Assembly: GCA_963660915.1 (NCBI GenBank)
Contig: CAVLAO010000008.1
Coordinates: 1 to 49,414, forward strand
Direction of reading: 5' to 3'
Source of the DNA: UMGS1766 sp963660915
Lineage (GTDB): Bacteria > Bacillota > Clostridia > Oscillospirales > Oscillospiraceae
DNA: 49,414 bases
A program made the translations under genes and the position numbers. Each line of letters starts with the position of its first letter. The stretch's first letter is position 1. The notes below the pieces were generated by a model that was given only the letters and a program-made list of their open reading frames with translations, had not been told where the DNA came from and searched no databases. Below, one piece after another: positions 18,439-27,083 of the stretch.

Positions 18439-21087
18439 GTGCTATCCTGTGATTTTCTGAAAGCGACGGACATCGCCATTCCGGCCGCGCAAATTTCCGG
18501 CGGATTATGCCCCGTAGAGCAGGTACCTGAGCGAAATGATGAGGTCGTCAAGCTGCGCACCTCCTGCCGCGCCTGCATCTCCAACTGCGGCGTTATCGTT
18601 ACGGTGAAAAACGGTCGGGTCATCAAGCTGGAAGGCGACCCGGAAAATCGGATGAGTCAGGGACGTATGTGCGCCAAAGGGCTCTCCGGCATCCAGGCGC
18701 TCTACAACCCCAACCGCAACAAGTATCCCTTAATCCGGGTTGGTAAGCGGGGCGAAAACAAGTGGAAGCGCATCAGCTGGGAGGAGGCCATCGACATCAT
18801 TGCCCGCAAACTGATGGACATCCGGGCGCAGTACGGTGCAGAGAGCGTTATGTGCTCCACCGGCGGCGGCGGCAACCCTCAGTTCACCAGCACTGCCCGC
18901 TTCTGCAACATTTTCGGTACTCCAAACTGGTTTGAACCGGGCTGTTCCCAATGCTATCTGCCCCGACAGGTGGCCTATAATCTCATGTACGGCGGCACAG
19001 ATCCCAGTATTGCCGACTCCAATGCCCATGAAATCTATTTTCCTGACGAGACACCTATGAAATGTCTATGTCTCTGGGGGACCGATCCGTCCTACTCCTG
19101 CCCCGGCATGGGCGGCGGTGCGGTAGCGGAGCTGCGTGCCCGGGGCGTGAAAACCGTTGTCATCGACCCCCGCCTGACTCCGGACGCAGCCAAAGCCACG
19201 GTGTGGCTGCCCATCCGCCCCGGCACCGATGTGGCGCTCCAACTGTGCTGGGTGCGTTACATTCTGGAGCACAAGCTCTACAATAGGGAATTTGTCATGA
19301 AGTGGACAAATCTGCCCTATCTGGTGAATACGCAGACCGGCGAGTGCTGGCGAGCAGCCAAGAGCAATCAGAAAGGTGTGCCCGACACATTCATGGTGTG
19401 GGATCGGAAGACAGATCGGCCTCAGCCACTGCCTTACCCGTGGGATGATGCCCTTGACCCTGTGCTGGAGGGTCACTGGGAAGTGGACGGTGTTGTCTAC
19501 AAAACCGGCTATCAGCTGTTGAAGGAACGCAGCGCCCCCTACACACTGGAGGAGACTGCCCGGATTTGCTGGCTGATGCCGGAGAAAATTGAGGAAGCCA
19601 TCCGCACCTTCTGTGAAAACACTCCCGGTGGCCTGTGTATCGGTGTGGCCACCGATCAGAGTCCTAATTCCGTGCAGGCGGCCATGGGCGCGGCGGTCAT
19701 TGATCTACTGATGGGCAACGTGGAACAGCCCGGCTCCTTGCTTCAGCGCTTCGGCACCCAGCGCCATGTATTTTATCCCGGCTTCCCCATTGGCTTCTGC
19801 GACCGCAAACTGCCCTATGAGCAGTTGGAAAAGCGACTGGGCGGCAACGAATACAAGGGTTTGCACATGTGGCACGCTGCCCATGCTCCCTCCTGTCTTC
19901 AGGCGCTCAAAACCGGTAAACCTTATCCCATCAAAGCATGGATTGACCGCTCCGGCAACAAACTGGCCGTGCTGGCCAATGGCAAAGAATGGGTTGACGC
20001 CATGGACAATTTGGATCTGATTGTCCATATGTATATGTACCCCACTTCCTTTTCCGCCTACGCAGACATTCTTCTGCCCACTACAGAATGGCTGGAAACC
20101 AACTACACCATTCCGGTGTGCAACACGCTGATCTGCCGTCAAGCGGCGACCCACCTCTATGAAACCATGGACGAAAGCCTCATCTGGTCCAAACTCACCA
20201 AACGATTGGGCGAACTGGGACATGAAAACTGCGTCAAGGCCTTTGACCCAGAGTTTATGGGGCTCGACCTGCCCTATTGGGATACCATGGAGGAGCTGCT
20301 GAACCGTCAGACCGCCTGCGTCGGCATGACCTGGGAGGAATTCAAAAAGGCAGGCATGGTAGAGACAATGCCTCTGGACGTATGGAAACACTATTACGTC
20401 TATCTCGATCCCGACAAAAAAACCGGCCTGCCTAAGGGCTTCCGCACCGGCTCAAAGAAATGTGAAATCTACGGTGAGGGCTTCATCAAACTTTCCCGCA
20501 CCGGCATGCCATACAGTGGTGCAAAACTGCCGCCATCCAGCAAGGACTACGATCCCCTGCCCTACTATATGGAGCCCAGTGAAAGTCCCCTGCGGAATGA
20601 CGAGATAAGCCGCGAATATCCGCTGGTTATGACCAACGGCCGCCTGCCCTATTTCCACCACAGTACGCTGCGGAATGTGCCGTGGCTGAGGGAAATGTAT
20701 CCCGCTCCGGAGGTGTGGGTCAATCCCGAGGATGCAGGAATTTATGGTGTGGCAGACGGCGACTGGATCTGGATCGAATCCCAACGCGGCAGAATTCGCG
20801 GCATCGCCAACCTGACACAAGGCATTTGCCGGAGAGTGGTGTATATGGAGCGCTACTGGAACCCCGAGACACTGGACACTCCCACCCACGGTTGGCAGGA
20901 GATGAATGTCAATATGCTCTCCAAATCCGACGCGCCCTACAACGACATCGTAGGCACCTACACCCTTCGAGGCTATCAGGTGCGCATCTGCAAAGCAGAG
21001 GAAGGCGCCCCCGAAGGCGTATGGCTTAAACCGCAGGACTTCAAGCCATGGTTGCCGGAATACTCCGAACCGACGCCAGAGCTTTGA
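18439..21087 (+). CDS. Molybdopterin oxidoreductase, catalytic subunit
   Basis: An 882-residue member of the DMSO-reductase superfamily (bis-MGD molybdenum or tungsten enzyme). I place the start at the GTG 18439, which has GAAAGGAAGGG 7 bases upstream; a longer frame from 18379 has no ribosome site. An N-terminal [4Fe-4S] site reads CRACISNC then RMCAKG. The expected metal-ligand position has CSQCYLPR (Cys169 and Cys172), a pattern I associate with the acetylene hydratase/dehydroxylase-like branch more than with formate dehydrogenases. The C-terminal MopB domain is present (HHSTLRNVPWLREMYP, ADGDWIWIES). There is no twin-arginine signal, so the enzyme should be cytoplasmic. It leads a four-gene operon with a ferredoxin, TorD-AsrA and AsrB. 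The substrate is unknown. Confidence 0.9.
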   Translation: MLSCDFLKATDIAIPAAQISGGLCPVEQVPERNDEVVKLRTSCRACISNCGVIVTVKNGRVIKLEGDPENRMSQGRMCAKGLSGIQALYNPNRNKYPLIRVGKRGENKWKRISWEEAIDIIARKLMDIRAQYGAESVMCSTGGGGNPQFTSTARFCNIFGTPNWFEPGCSQCYLPRQVAYNLMYGGTDPSIADSNAHEIYFPDETPMKCLCLWGTDPSYSCPGMGGGAVAELRARGVKTVVIDPRLTPDAAKATVWLPIRPGTDVALQLCWVRYILEHKLYNREFVMKWTNLPYLVNTQTGECWRAAKSNQKGVPDTFMVWDRKTDRPQPLPYPWDDALDPVLEGHWEVDGVVYKTGYQLLKERSAPYTLEETARICWLMPEKIEEAIRTFCENTPGGLCIGVATDQSPNSVQAAMGAAVIDLLMGNVEQPGSLLQRFGTQRHVFYPGFPIGFCDRKLPYEQLEKRLGGNEYKGLHMWHAAHAPSCLQALKTGKPYPIKAWIDRSGNKLAVLANGKEWVDAMDNLDLIVHMYMYPTSFSAYADILLPTTEWLETNYTIPVCNTLICRQAATHLYETMDESLIWSKLTKRLGELGHENCVKAFDPEFMGLDLPYWDTMEELLNRQTACVGMTWEEFKKAGMVETMPLDVWKHYYVYLDPDKKTGLPKGFRTGSKKCEIYGEGFIKLSRTGMPYSGAKLPPSSKDYDPLPYYMEPSESPLRNDEISREYPLVMTNGRLPYFHHSTLRNVPWLREMYPAPEVWVNPEDAGIYGVADGDWIWIESQRGRIRGIANLTQGICRRVVYMERYWNPETLDTPTHGWQEMNVNMLSKSDAPYNDIVGTYTLRGYQVRICKAEEGAPEGVWLKPQDFKPWLPEYSEPTPEL

Positions 21088-21109
21088 CTGGAAGGGACGA
21101 TAAGACAAC

Positions 21110-21724
21110 ATGAAAAAGATAACGTTTGTGATCGATCTTGACCGCTGCATCGGCTGCCACGGCTGTCAGATTTCCTGCAAGATGGAAAACAGTGTAGGGC
21201 TGGGAGCCTGCCGCAACGAGGTAAAAGACATCGGTCCTACCGGCACCTATCCCGACATTCAGCTCTACTTTCTGCCTGCTATGTGCCAACACTGCAGCAA
21301 TCCCAGTTGCGTTGCGGTCTGTCCCACCGGCGCATGTCATCTGGAACCCGAAGACGGCGTGGTACACATCGATCGGGACGTCTGCATCGGCTGCCGCAGC
21401 TGTGAGGCCGCCTGTCCCTATCAGGTAAACACCTTCAATCAAGAGCTGCGGGTCATGGACAAGTGCAATATCTGCGCTCAGCTTCGGGCAATCGGTGAAA
21501 CGCCCGCCTGTGTGCGCAACTGTCCCGGCCGCGCTCTCCATGTGGGCGACATCAACGATCCCGATGACAAAGTCTCCAGGTTGCTGCAGGACACACCCCC
21601 TGAATATATCCACACCCTGCAGGACTTTGGCAACAGACCCAGCGTACGCTATATTCTGCGCAATGCCAAGTGGCAGGACGTCCTGCCGCAGGACTGCAGC
21701 ACCGCAAAAAGGGGGCGCATTTAA
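21110..21724 (+). CDS. Four-cluster ferredoxin subunit (DmsB/PhsB type)
   Basis: A 204-residue electron-transfer subunit. Four groups of cysteines are visible: CIGCHGCQISC, CQHCSNPSCVAVC, CIGCRSCEAAC and CNIC with CVRNC, which are enough for four [4Fe-4S] clusters in the DmsB/PsrB/PhsB arrangement. It should wire the Mo/W subunit to its electron donor. No membrane anchor subunit (DmsC or NrfD type) follows; the next genes are AsrA and AsrB, which suggests a soluble donor. It starts 22 bases after the catalytic gene and its stop is directly followed by the next ATG. Confidence 0.92.
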   Translation: MKKITFVIDLDRCIGCHGCQISCKMENSVGLGACRNEVKDIGPTGTYPDIQLYFLPAMCQHCSNPSCVAVCPTGACHLEPEDGVVHIDRDVCIGCRSCEAACPYQVNTFNQELRVMDKCNICAQLRAIGETPACVRNCPGRALHVGDINDPDDKVSRLLQDTPPEYIHTLQDFGNRPSVRYILRNAKWQDVLPQDCSTAKRGRI

Positions 21725-23395
21725 ATGACGGCAACTACACAAACCGAGGTGCTGAACGCCGCACGGGCAAATTATTACCGTTTTCTTCGTCGATTTTATT
21801 TTCAGGAAGCAGACGCTCCTCTTTTGGCTCAGTTGAAGCAGATGCACATCCCTGCCGACTGTCCTCAACCTCAAATGGCCATGGGCTATGAAAAATTACG
21901 CAAATTTCTCGCTCTATATGATACAACAGACATTCTGAACGAACTGGCCGCTGACTTTTCCAGAGTTTTTCTGGCTTCCGGCGAATATCAGGGCAAGGGT
22001 GCCTTCCCTTATGAGTCCGTCTATACTAGCCGTCAGGGATTGGTATATCAAAAAGCATGGGAGCAGGTACGCGGCATTTATGACACAGCCAAACTGATGC
22101 TGACCGGCGTTCCAAGCGAAATTACAGAGGATCATATCGCCACAGAGCTGGAATACATGGCTCTTCTGGCTGAGCCGGGAACTGGCACACCTGCGCAACA
22201 GCTGGATTTCCTGAAGCATCATCTGCTGAACTGGGTACCGAAACTGTGCTCGGACATAAAAAAATACGCTCGCACAGACTTCTACAAAGCAGTTGCGCTG
22301 CTGACAGAGGGCTTCCTTGTTATGGACGCCGAGCTGCTGGAAGAGCGCAGTCAAAGCAATATCGGCAGCTTTCAGCTTACCCGCGTCCAATTAAATGCGG
22401 TATTGGCTGAGCTCTCCGGAGACTATCGAATTTTTGCTCCCAAACGCACCGGTAAGTACGGCCCCGGCGGGCAGGAAATCATCCGCTATGGCGAGATCAA
22501 CACGGTGGAGGAAATTGTCTATGACCGTCCCTCGGATTTCAGCGCCAAAGAGGCCTATGATCCGGTCATCCAGACCATGTTCTATTTCACCGGAAACGAA
22601 AGCCGCCAGAGCACACTGCCTGATGCGCGCGGCATTCTGGTATTGGCTCATCCCTGCGACTGCAATGCTATCCGGCGGCTGGACAACATCTTCCTGCGCA
22701 ACGGCGGTCAGCCCGATCTGTTCTACGCCCGACTGAGGGAGAAGGTCAAGTTTGGATTGTTGGAATGTACCCGGAGCTGGGATAACTGCTTCTGTGTCTC
22801 CATGGGTTCCAACGTTGCGGAAGATTACAGCATCGCCCTGCGGCTGACAGAAGAAACCTGCCTTGTGCAGGTAAAGGATGCCGATTTCGCTCCCCGTTTT
22901 GCCGGTCTGAGTGAAGTCAACTTTGAGCCGCAGTTTGTGCGGGAGAACCACCGCAAAGCCCGCCTGCCCATCATTGAATCCATAGAGGATGTCAAACTGG
23001 CTTCCGCTCTCCCGTTCTGGGCAGAATACGATGAGCAGTGTCTCCGCTGCGGCGGCTGCAATACCGTCTGCCCCACCTGTTCCTGCTTTGACACCGTGGA
23101 CGTCATCTACGATGAAACCAGTCTGGATGGCGAACGGCGGCGGGTGTGGTCCAGCTGCATGCTGGATTCCTTCACCGAAACCGCCGGCGGCGGCCGGGCC
23201 CGAAGCACTGCCGGGGCTAACATGCGTTTCAAAACTCTGCACAAAATATACGATTATAAAAAACGCTTCCATGCAGATGAGAATATGTGCGTCGGCTGCG
23301 GTCGGTGCATTGCCCGCTGCCCCCGCAAGATCGATTTTCTCGACACCATCAACCGCCTTCACGATGAACTGGATGCCGCCCGAGAGGAGGACTGA
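21725..23395 (+). CDS. TorD-like chaperone fused to AsrA
   Basis: A 556-residue fusion. Residues about 1-210 are all-helical and look like the TorD/DmsD/NarJ chaperones that insert the Mo cofactor into DMSO-reductase-type enzymes (YYRFLRRFY, DFSRVFL, PYESVYTSRQGL, ELEYMALL, DFLKHHLLNWVP). Residues about 215-556 match anaerobic sulfite reductase subunit A: LAHPCDCNAIRRLDNIF, TRSWDNCFC, and two C-terminal [4Fe-4S] sites CLRCGGCNTVCPTC (about 437) and CVGCGRCIARCP (about 520). AsrA alone is near 340 residues, so the extra length is the chaperone. The ATG follows the previous stop directly, with AGGGGG 9 bases upstream. One continuous frame, no sign of a sequencing join. The two roles, maturation and electron transfer, are inferred. 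Confidence 0.85.
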   Translation: MTATTQTEVLNAARANYYRFLRRFYFQEADAPLLAQLKQMHIPADCPQPQMAMGYEKLRKFLALYDTTDILNELAADFSRVFLASGEYQGKGAFPYESVYTSRQGLVYQKAWEQVRGIYDTAKLMLTGVPSEITEDHIATELEYMALLAEPGTGTPAQQLDFLKHHLLNWVPKLCSDIKKYARTDFYKAVALLTEGFLVMDAELLEERSQSNIGSFQLTRVQLNAVLAELSGDYRIFAPKRTGKYGPGGQEIIRYGEINTVEEIVYDRPSDFSAKEAYDPVIQTMFYFTGNESRQSTLPDARGILVLAHPCDCNAIRRLDNIFLRNGGQPDLFYARLREKVKFGLLECTRSWDNCFCVSMGSNVAEDYSIALRLTEETCLVQVKDADFAPRFAGLSEVNFEPQFVRENHRKARLPIIESIEDVKLASALPFWAEYDEQCLRCGGCNTVCPTCSCFDTVDVIYDETSLDGERRRVWSSCMLDSFTETAGGGRARSTAGANMRFKTLHKIYDYKKRFHADENMCVGCGRCIARCPRKIDFLDTINRLHDELDAAREED

Positions 23396-23397
23396 CC

Positions 23398-24186
23398 ATG
23401 GAAAACATTATGCTTCCGAAACCCTACAGCGTGCTGCGTGTGCAAAGGGAAACCAAAGCGGAGTACACCTTTCAGGTAGCCTATAACGGCACCACCCGCC
23501 ACGGTCAATTCTTCATGCTGTCCATCCCAAAGATCGGCGAAGCCCCCATTTCCGTCAGCGGACAGGGCGCTGATTATGTGGAATTCACCATCCGTAAGGT
23601 GGGCCGACTCACGGACGGCATCTTCGGTCTGAACGCCGGAGATACGTTATTTATGCGCGGTCCCTATGGCAACGGATTTTCGGTAGAACAGTTCGAGGGC
23701 AAGGATCTGGTGGTAATCTGCGGCGGAACCGGCATAGCACCGGTACGCACTACCCTGAACCACTTCTATGCTCATCCTGAGGTATGCAGGAATGTCTACC
23801 TCATTGCAGGCTTCAAGGACTCTGATTCCGTACTGTTCACTGAGGAATTGACAAAATTTGCGTCGTCCTTCCACACCATCTACTGTCTGGATCAAACGGA
23901 AGCTCCCGGTTTCCGCAAAGGCCTTGTGACCGACTACATCAGGGAAGTGCCCTTCGGCAGCTTTGAGGACTGCAATGTAGTCATTGTGGGACCGCCTGCC
24001 ATGATGCACTTTTCCGCATTGGAGTGTATAAAGCAAGGTGCCCCCGCCGAAAAGATCTGGGTGTCCTTTGAACGCAAGATGTCCTGCGCTGTGGGCAAAT
24101 GCGGCCACTGCAAAATCAATGAAACCTATGTCTGTCTGGAAGGCCCTGTTTTCAACTACACCAAGGCTCGGGATCTACTGGACTGA
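23398..24186 (+). CDS. asrB: Anaerobic sulfite reductase subunit B (flavoprotein)
   Basis: A 262-residue NAD(P)H-oxidising subunit. It has a ferredoxin-reductase fold: FAD region with MRGPYGNGF, nucleotide region with GGTGIAPVRTTL, and a C-terminal [2Fe-2S] site CAVGKCGHC plus a later Cys (YVCLEGPVF). It is nearly collinear with AsrB of Salmonella and Clostridium as I know the family. It starts 2 bases after the TorD-AsrA stop with AGAGGAGG upstream. AsrC, the siroheme subunit that normally follows, is absent; a terminator comes next. It probably feeds electrons from NAD(P)H through AsrA and the ferredoxin to the Mo/W subunit. Confidence 0.88.
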   Translation: MENIMLPKPYSVLRVQRETKAEYTFQVAYNGTTRHGQFFMLSIPKIGEAPISVSGQGADYVEFTIRKVGRLTDGIFGLNAGDTLFMRGPYGNGFSVEQFEGKDLVVICGGTGIAPVRTTLNHFYAHPEVCRNVYLIAGFKDSDSVLFTEELTKFASSFHTIYCLDQTEAPGFRKGLVTDYIREVPFGSFEDCNVVIVGPPAMMHFSALECIKQGAPAEKIWVSFERKMSCAVGKCGHCKINETYVCLEGPVFNYTKARDLLD

Positions 24187-24236
24187 GCTGCCCCAGAACA
24201 TCAATTTTCATTCCGATTGTACTGTTTTCTTGCAAA

Positions 24237-24262
24237 AAAGGCGTGCTCAAAAGCACGCCTTT
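24237..24262. terminator. Terminator after asrB / niaR
   Basis: An 11-bp stem (24237-24247 with 24252-24262), with an A-run before and T-rich sequence after, lies between the convergent asrB and niaR. It closes the redox operon. Confidence 0.85.
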
Positions 24263-24275
24263 CCATTTTAGTGAT

Positions 24276-24788
24276 TTAGTCTTTCAGTAGAAAACCTGCC
24301 TCATCCAACTGTCGACACACCCTCTGATATGCTTCCTCGCTGGGGCAGCGCAACCGATGCAGGTGAATTCCTCCTGTCAGATCGCTCAAGGGCTTTGCGC
24401 TTCCGGAACGGGTCCGGTTCAAAAACTGCTCCACATCATACCGGGAGGATAACTGCAATTGTCCCACCAATTGCCCATATATCGGATGCTCTACCACCAC
24501 ATCCACCACCGTGCAGCCATTATCCACACAGATCAAAAGCTCATGCTCCATTTCGCCGTCCGGATGCTGCACCGCAACTGTATGCAGCACACCGCCGCCA
24601 ATCTGATCGCGAATGTAACCTCGCGGCGTGGCAGAAATCGGCTGTCCTCCTGCGCGAAGCAGAGCGATGTCTCCCACAATAATCTGGCGGCTAACTCCAA
24701 ATTCCCGTGCCAGAGCCGTTGCACTGACCGGACCGTCCGCTCCCTTTAAGCGATCCGAAATAGCTTCTCTCCGCTGCGCTGCATTCAT
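24276..24788 (-). CDS. niaR: NiaR-type transcription repressor (HTH and 3H domain)
   Basis: A 170-residue regulator. Residues about 1-60 are an HTH_11 winged helix (RREAISDRLKG, ALAREFGVSRQIIVGDIALLR). The rest is a 3H domain with its spaced histidines (LHTVAVQH, MEHELLICVDNG, VVVEHPIYGQL, GGIHLHRL). The family represses niacin uptake and NAD synthesis genes with nicotinic acid as co-repressor. The ATG at 24788 has AAAGGAG 9 bases upstream; a longer frame has no ribosome site. A palindrome overlaps its -10 box, so it probably controls itself. The target niacin transporter is not in the window. Confidence 0.88.
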   Translation of the reverse strand: MNAAQRREAISDRLKGADGPVSATALAREFGVSRQIIVGDIALLRAGGQPISATPRGYIRDQIGGGVLHTVAVQHPDGEMEHELLICVDNGCTVVDVVVEHPIYGQLVGQLQLSSRYDVEQFLNRTRSGSAKPLSDLTGGIHLHRLRCPSEEAYQRVCRQLDEAGFLLKD

Positions 24789-24819
24789 GGTAATCCACTC
24801 CTTTGTATAGCTGTCTATC

Positions 24820-24834
24820 GTGTCAGTATAACAC
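24820..24834 (-). promoter_or_regulatory. Operator-like palindrome on the niaR promoter
   Basis: GTGTCAGTATAACAC is an imperfect 15-bp palindrome with GTGT/ACAC ends and covers the -10 box. Self-repression by NiaR is a fair inference. Confidence 0.45.
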
Positions 24835-24853
24835 TTGTCAAGACAGTTGGCAA
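24825..24853 (-). promoter_or_regulatory. Promoter of niaR
   Basis: Minus strand: TTGCCA (24848-24853), 17-bp spacer, TATACT (24825-24830); each box differs from consensus by one base. Confidence 0.75.
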
Positions 24854-24885
24854 GATTCTTTCCTCTGAAAACCCCATCCATTACC

Positions 24886-24914
24886 TTGCAAGCCCCTGTT
24901 CGCTATGATAAAAT
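24886..24914 (+). promoter_or_regulatory. Promoter of the DEAD-box helicase gene
   Basis: TTGCAA (24886-24891), 17-bp spacer, TAAAAT (24909-24914), 42 bases before the ATG. Confidence 0.6.
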
Positions 24915-24955
24915 GGAAAAAGATTATGTTTGCATAATAGAAAGGAATTAAAAAC

Positions 24956-26137
24956 ATGGAAATCAACGGTGTTGAAGTTGATGAAAATATTCGTTATGAT
25001 TCGCTCGGTCTGTCCCCTGAACTGATGCGGGCTTTGGGCGATAAAGGTTATACTACGGCCACACCGGTGCAGGGCGGCAGCATCCCCAGTCTTCTGGAAT
25101 GGAAGGATGTCATTGCCAAAGCCCCCACCGGAACCGGAAAGACCTTTGCTTTCGGCATTCCGATGGTGGAGCACATTGATCCGGAAATCAGTGCGGTACA
25201 GGCACTGGTGCTGGCTCCTACCCGTGAACTGGCTCTTCAGATCGTAGATGAAATGCGTATTTTGTGCACTTACAAGGAAGGGGTCCGCTGCATCTGTCTC
25301 TACGGCGGACAGCCGATTGAAAAGCAAATTACCCAGCTGAAGAAAAAGCCGCAAATTATCGTGGCAACACCGGGGCGGCTGATGGACCACATCAAACGCC
25401 ATACCGTCAAGCTGAACACCGTACAGACAGTCACACTGGATGAGGCTGACCGCATGCTGGATATGGGCTTCATCGAAGAAGTGACCCGTATTTTAGACAT
25501 GATGCCGCAGCGCCGCAACCTGGGGCTGTTTTCCGCAACCATCTCCCGGGAAGTCATGGATATTTCCTGGGTCTATCAGCGTGACCCGGTAGAAATCACC
25601 GTTCGTCCTGTGGAAAACAATCGGCCGGACATCCAGCAATATCGCATCGAGCTGGACAACCGCGAGCAAAAGCTGCCCACTATGGTTGCACTGATTAAAA
25701 ATGGTGGCTATGAACGGGCAATTGCTTTTTGCAATACCAAAAATATGACGGATCGTCTGGCTGCCATGTTGAAAATGCACGGCATCTCCTGCGCCCCGAT
25801 TCACGGAGATATCCCTCAGAAAAACCGTGAGAAAACCCTCAAACTCTTCCGCAACGGAGAACTGCGCGTTCTGGTAGCCACCGATGTTGCCGCCCGCGGA
25901 CTGGACATCGACGATGTGGATGCCGTATTCAACTATGATGTGCCGGATGAGCAGGAATACTATGTGCACCGCATCGGCCGCACCGGCCGCGCCAAGCGCC
26001 ACGGCGTTGCATACACTTTTGTCGCCTCTGTCACAGATCAGATTAAAATGGATGAAATCTCCAACAATCAAAAAATGGATCTGCAGGTGTTGAAATACGA
26101 CAAAGACGGGTGTCTGATTTTGCTGAAGACAGAATGA
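24956..26137 (+). CDS. DEAD-box RNA helicase
   Basis: A 393-residue ATP-dependent RNA helicase with only the two RecA-like core domains. Visible motifs in order: Q motif (TPVQ), motif I APTGTGKT, PTRELA, TPGR, DEAD, SAT, then ATDVAARGLDI and HRIGRTGRA. There is no long basic C-terminal tail, so it is shorter than CsdA/DeaD-type helicases. AAAGGA precedes the ATG. The likely role is RNA remodelling, for example ribosome assembly or cold growth; the exact paralogue cannot be told. The next gene starts 50 bases later on the same strand. Confidence 0.93.
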   Translation: MEINGVEVDENIRYDSLGLSPELMRALGDKGYTTATPVQGGSIPSLLEWKDVIAKAPTGTGKTFAFGIPMVEHIDPEISAVQALVLAPTRELALQIVDEMRILCTYKEGVRCICLYGGQPIEKQITQLKKKPQIIVATPGRLMDHIKRHTVKLNTVQTVTLDEADRMLDMGFIEEVTRILDMMPQRRNLGLFSATISREVMDISWVYQRDPVEITVRPVENNRPDIQQYRIELDNREQKLPTMVALIKNGGYERAIAFCNTKNMTDRLAAMLKMHGISCAPIHGDIPQKNREKTLKLFRNGELRVLVATDVAARGLDIDDVDAVFNYDVPDEQEYYVHRIGRTGRAKRHGVAYTFVASVTDQIKMDEISNNQKMDLQVLKYDKDGCLILLKTE

Positions 26138-26187
26138 GTCCTCTTCCGTTCCTTTATTGAACAGCTTGGAAAGGAGTCTCATCTGCA

Positions 26188-27081
26188 ATGGATTCAAATT
26201 ACACGCCCCGCCGCAGCCAGGAACACCCCCCGCAGAAAAAGCGCGGCGGCCGAACGAAATTTCTTGCCTTCCTGATCCCCGTCGTCATTTTGGCCGCCGC
26301 GGCCGTCGCTTTTCCTCATGTACTGCCATTGCTGCAGTCGCATCCCGACACTGGTGCATCCGCTTCCAGTGCGGTCATTTCTTCCGTGAATACGTCCGAC
26401 ATTTCCTCACCCGACACCCCAAACGCTTCTCAACCGGACACTTCCGATGCATCTGCCTCTGAACCCGATTCATCCGATGCCGCCGGATCCAGTGCTTCTG
26501 CTCAGGATCAGGATCAGGTCAGTTCCTATGTAGTAGACGGAGTCGACCTGGCAATTCTCGTAAACAGCACCCACCCGCTCCCGGATGGCTACGATATCCC
26601 TCTGACCGAGCTGGACAACAGGCAGAGGGTTGCCACGGTAATGATGGCGGATTTACAGCAAATGCTGACAGATGCCAAAGCCGATGGCATTTATGCCATT
26701 GTAGCCTCCGGTTTCCGCACGGCTAAAAAGCAGCAGAGTCTGATGGACGAAAAAGTACAATCCTTTGTTGACAAGGGAATGTCTCAAAGTGACGCAGAGA
26801 CAGAAGCTCTGAAATGGGTGAATGCCGTTGGCTGCAGCGAACATCAAAGCGGTCTGGCTGTAGACATCAATGCCGACGGAATTCATTCTGCAGGCTATCA
26901 GGTTTACCCATGGCTGGCGGAAAATGCGTGGAAATACGGGTTCATTCTTCGCTATCCAGAGGGAAAAACCGATATTACCAGCACCGATTATGAGGCCTGG
27001 CACTATCGCTATGTAGGCAGAGAGCTTGCCGCTGACATCTATCAGCAAGGCGTATGTCTGGAAGAGTACCTGAATCAATAA
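26188..27081 (+). CDS. VanY-type D-Ala-D-Ala carboxypeptidase (M15B)
   Basis: A 297-residue membrane-anchored peptidase. A basic start (residues 1-27) is followed by a membrane segment (about 28-48, FLAFLIPVVILAAAAVAF), which gives an N-in, C-out anchor. A Ser/Asp/Pro-rich linker spans about 55-112. The M15B catalytic domain fills the rest, with zinc and catalytic residues in SEHQSGLAVDIN and EAWHYRYVG. It should trim the terminal D-Ala from peptidoglycan stem peptides. AAAGGAG lies upstream of the ATG. No vanR/S or other resistance gene is near, so it is probably housekeeping. Confidence 0.9.
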   Translation: MDSNYTPRRSQEHPPQKKRGGRTKFLAFLIPVVILAAAAVAFPHVLPLLQSHPDTGASASSAVISSVNTSDISSPDTPNASQPDTSDASASEPDSSDAAGSSASAQDQDQVSSYVVDGVDLAILVNSTHPLPDGYDIPLTELDNRQRVATVMMADLQQMLTDAKADGIYAIVASGFRTAKKQQSLMDEKVQSFVDKGMSQSDAETEALKWVNAVGCSEHQSGLAVDINADGIHSAGYQVYPWLAENAWKYGFILRYPEGKTDITSTDYEAWHYRYVGRELAADIYQQGVCLEEYLNQ

Positions 27082-27083
27082 AA

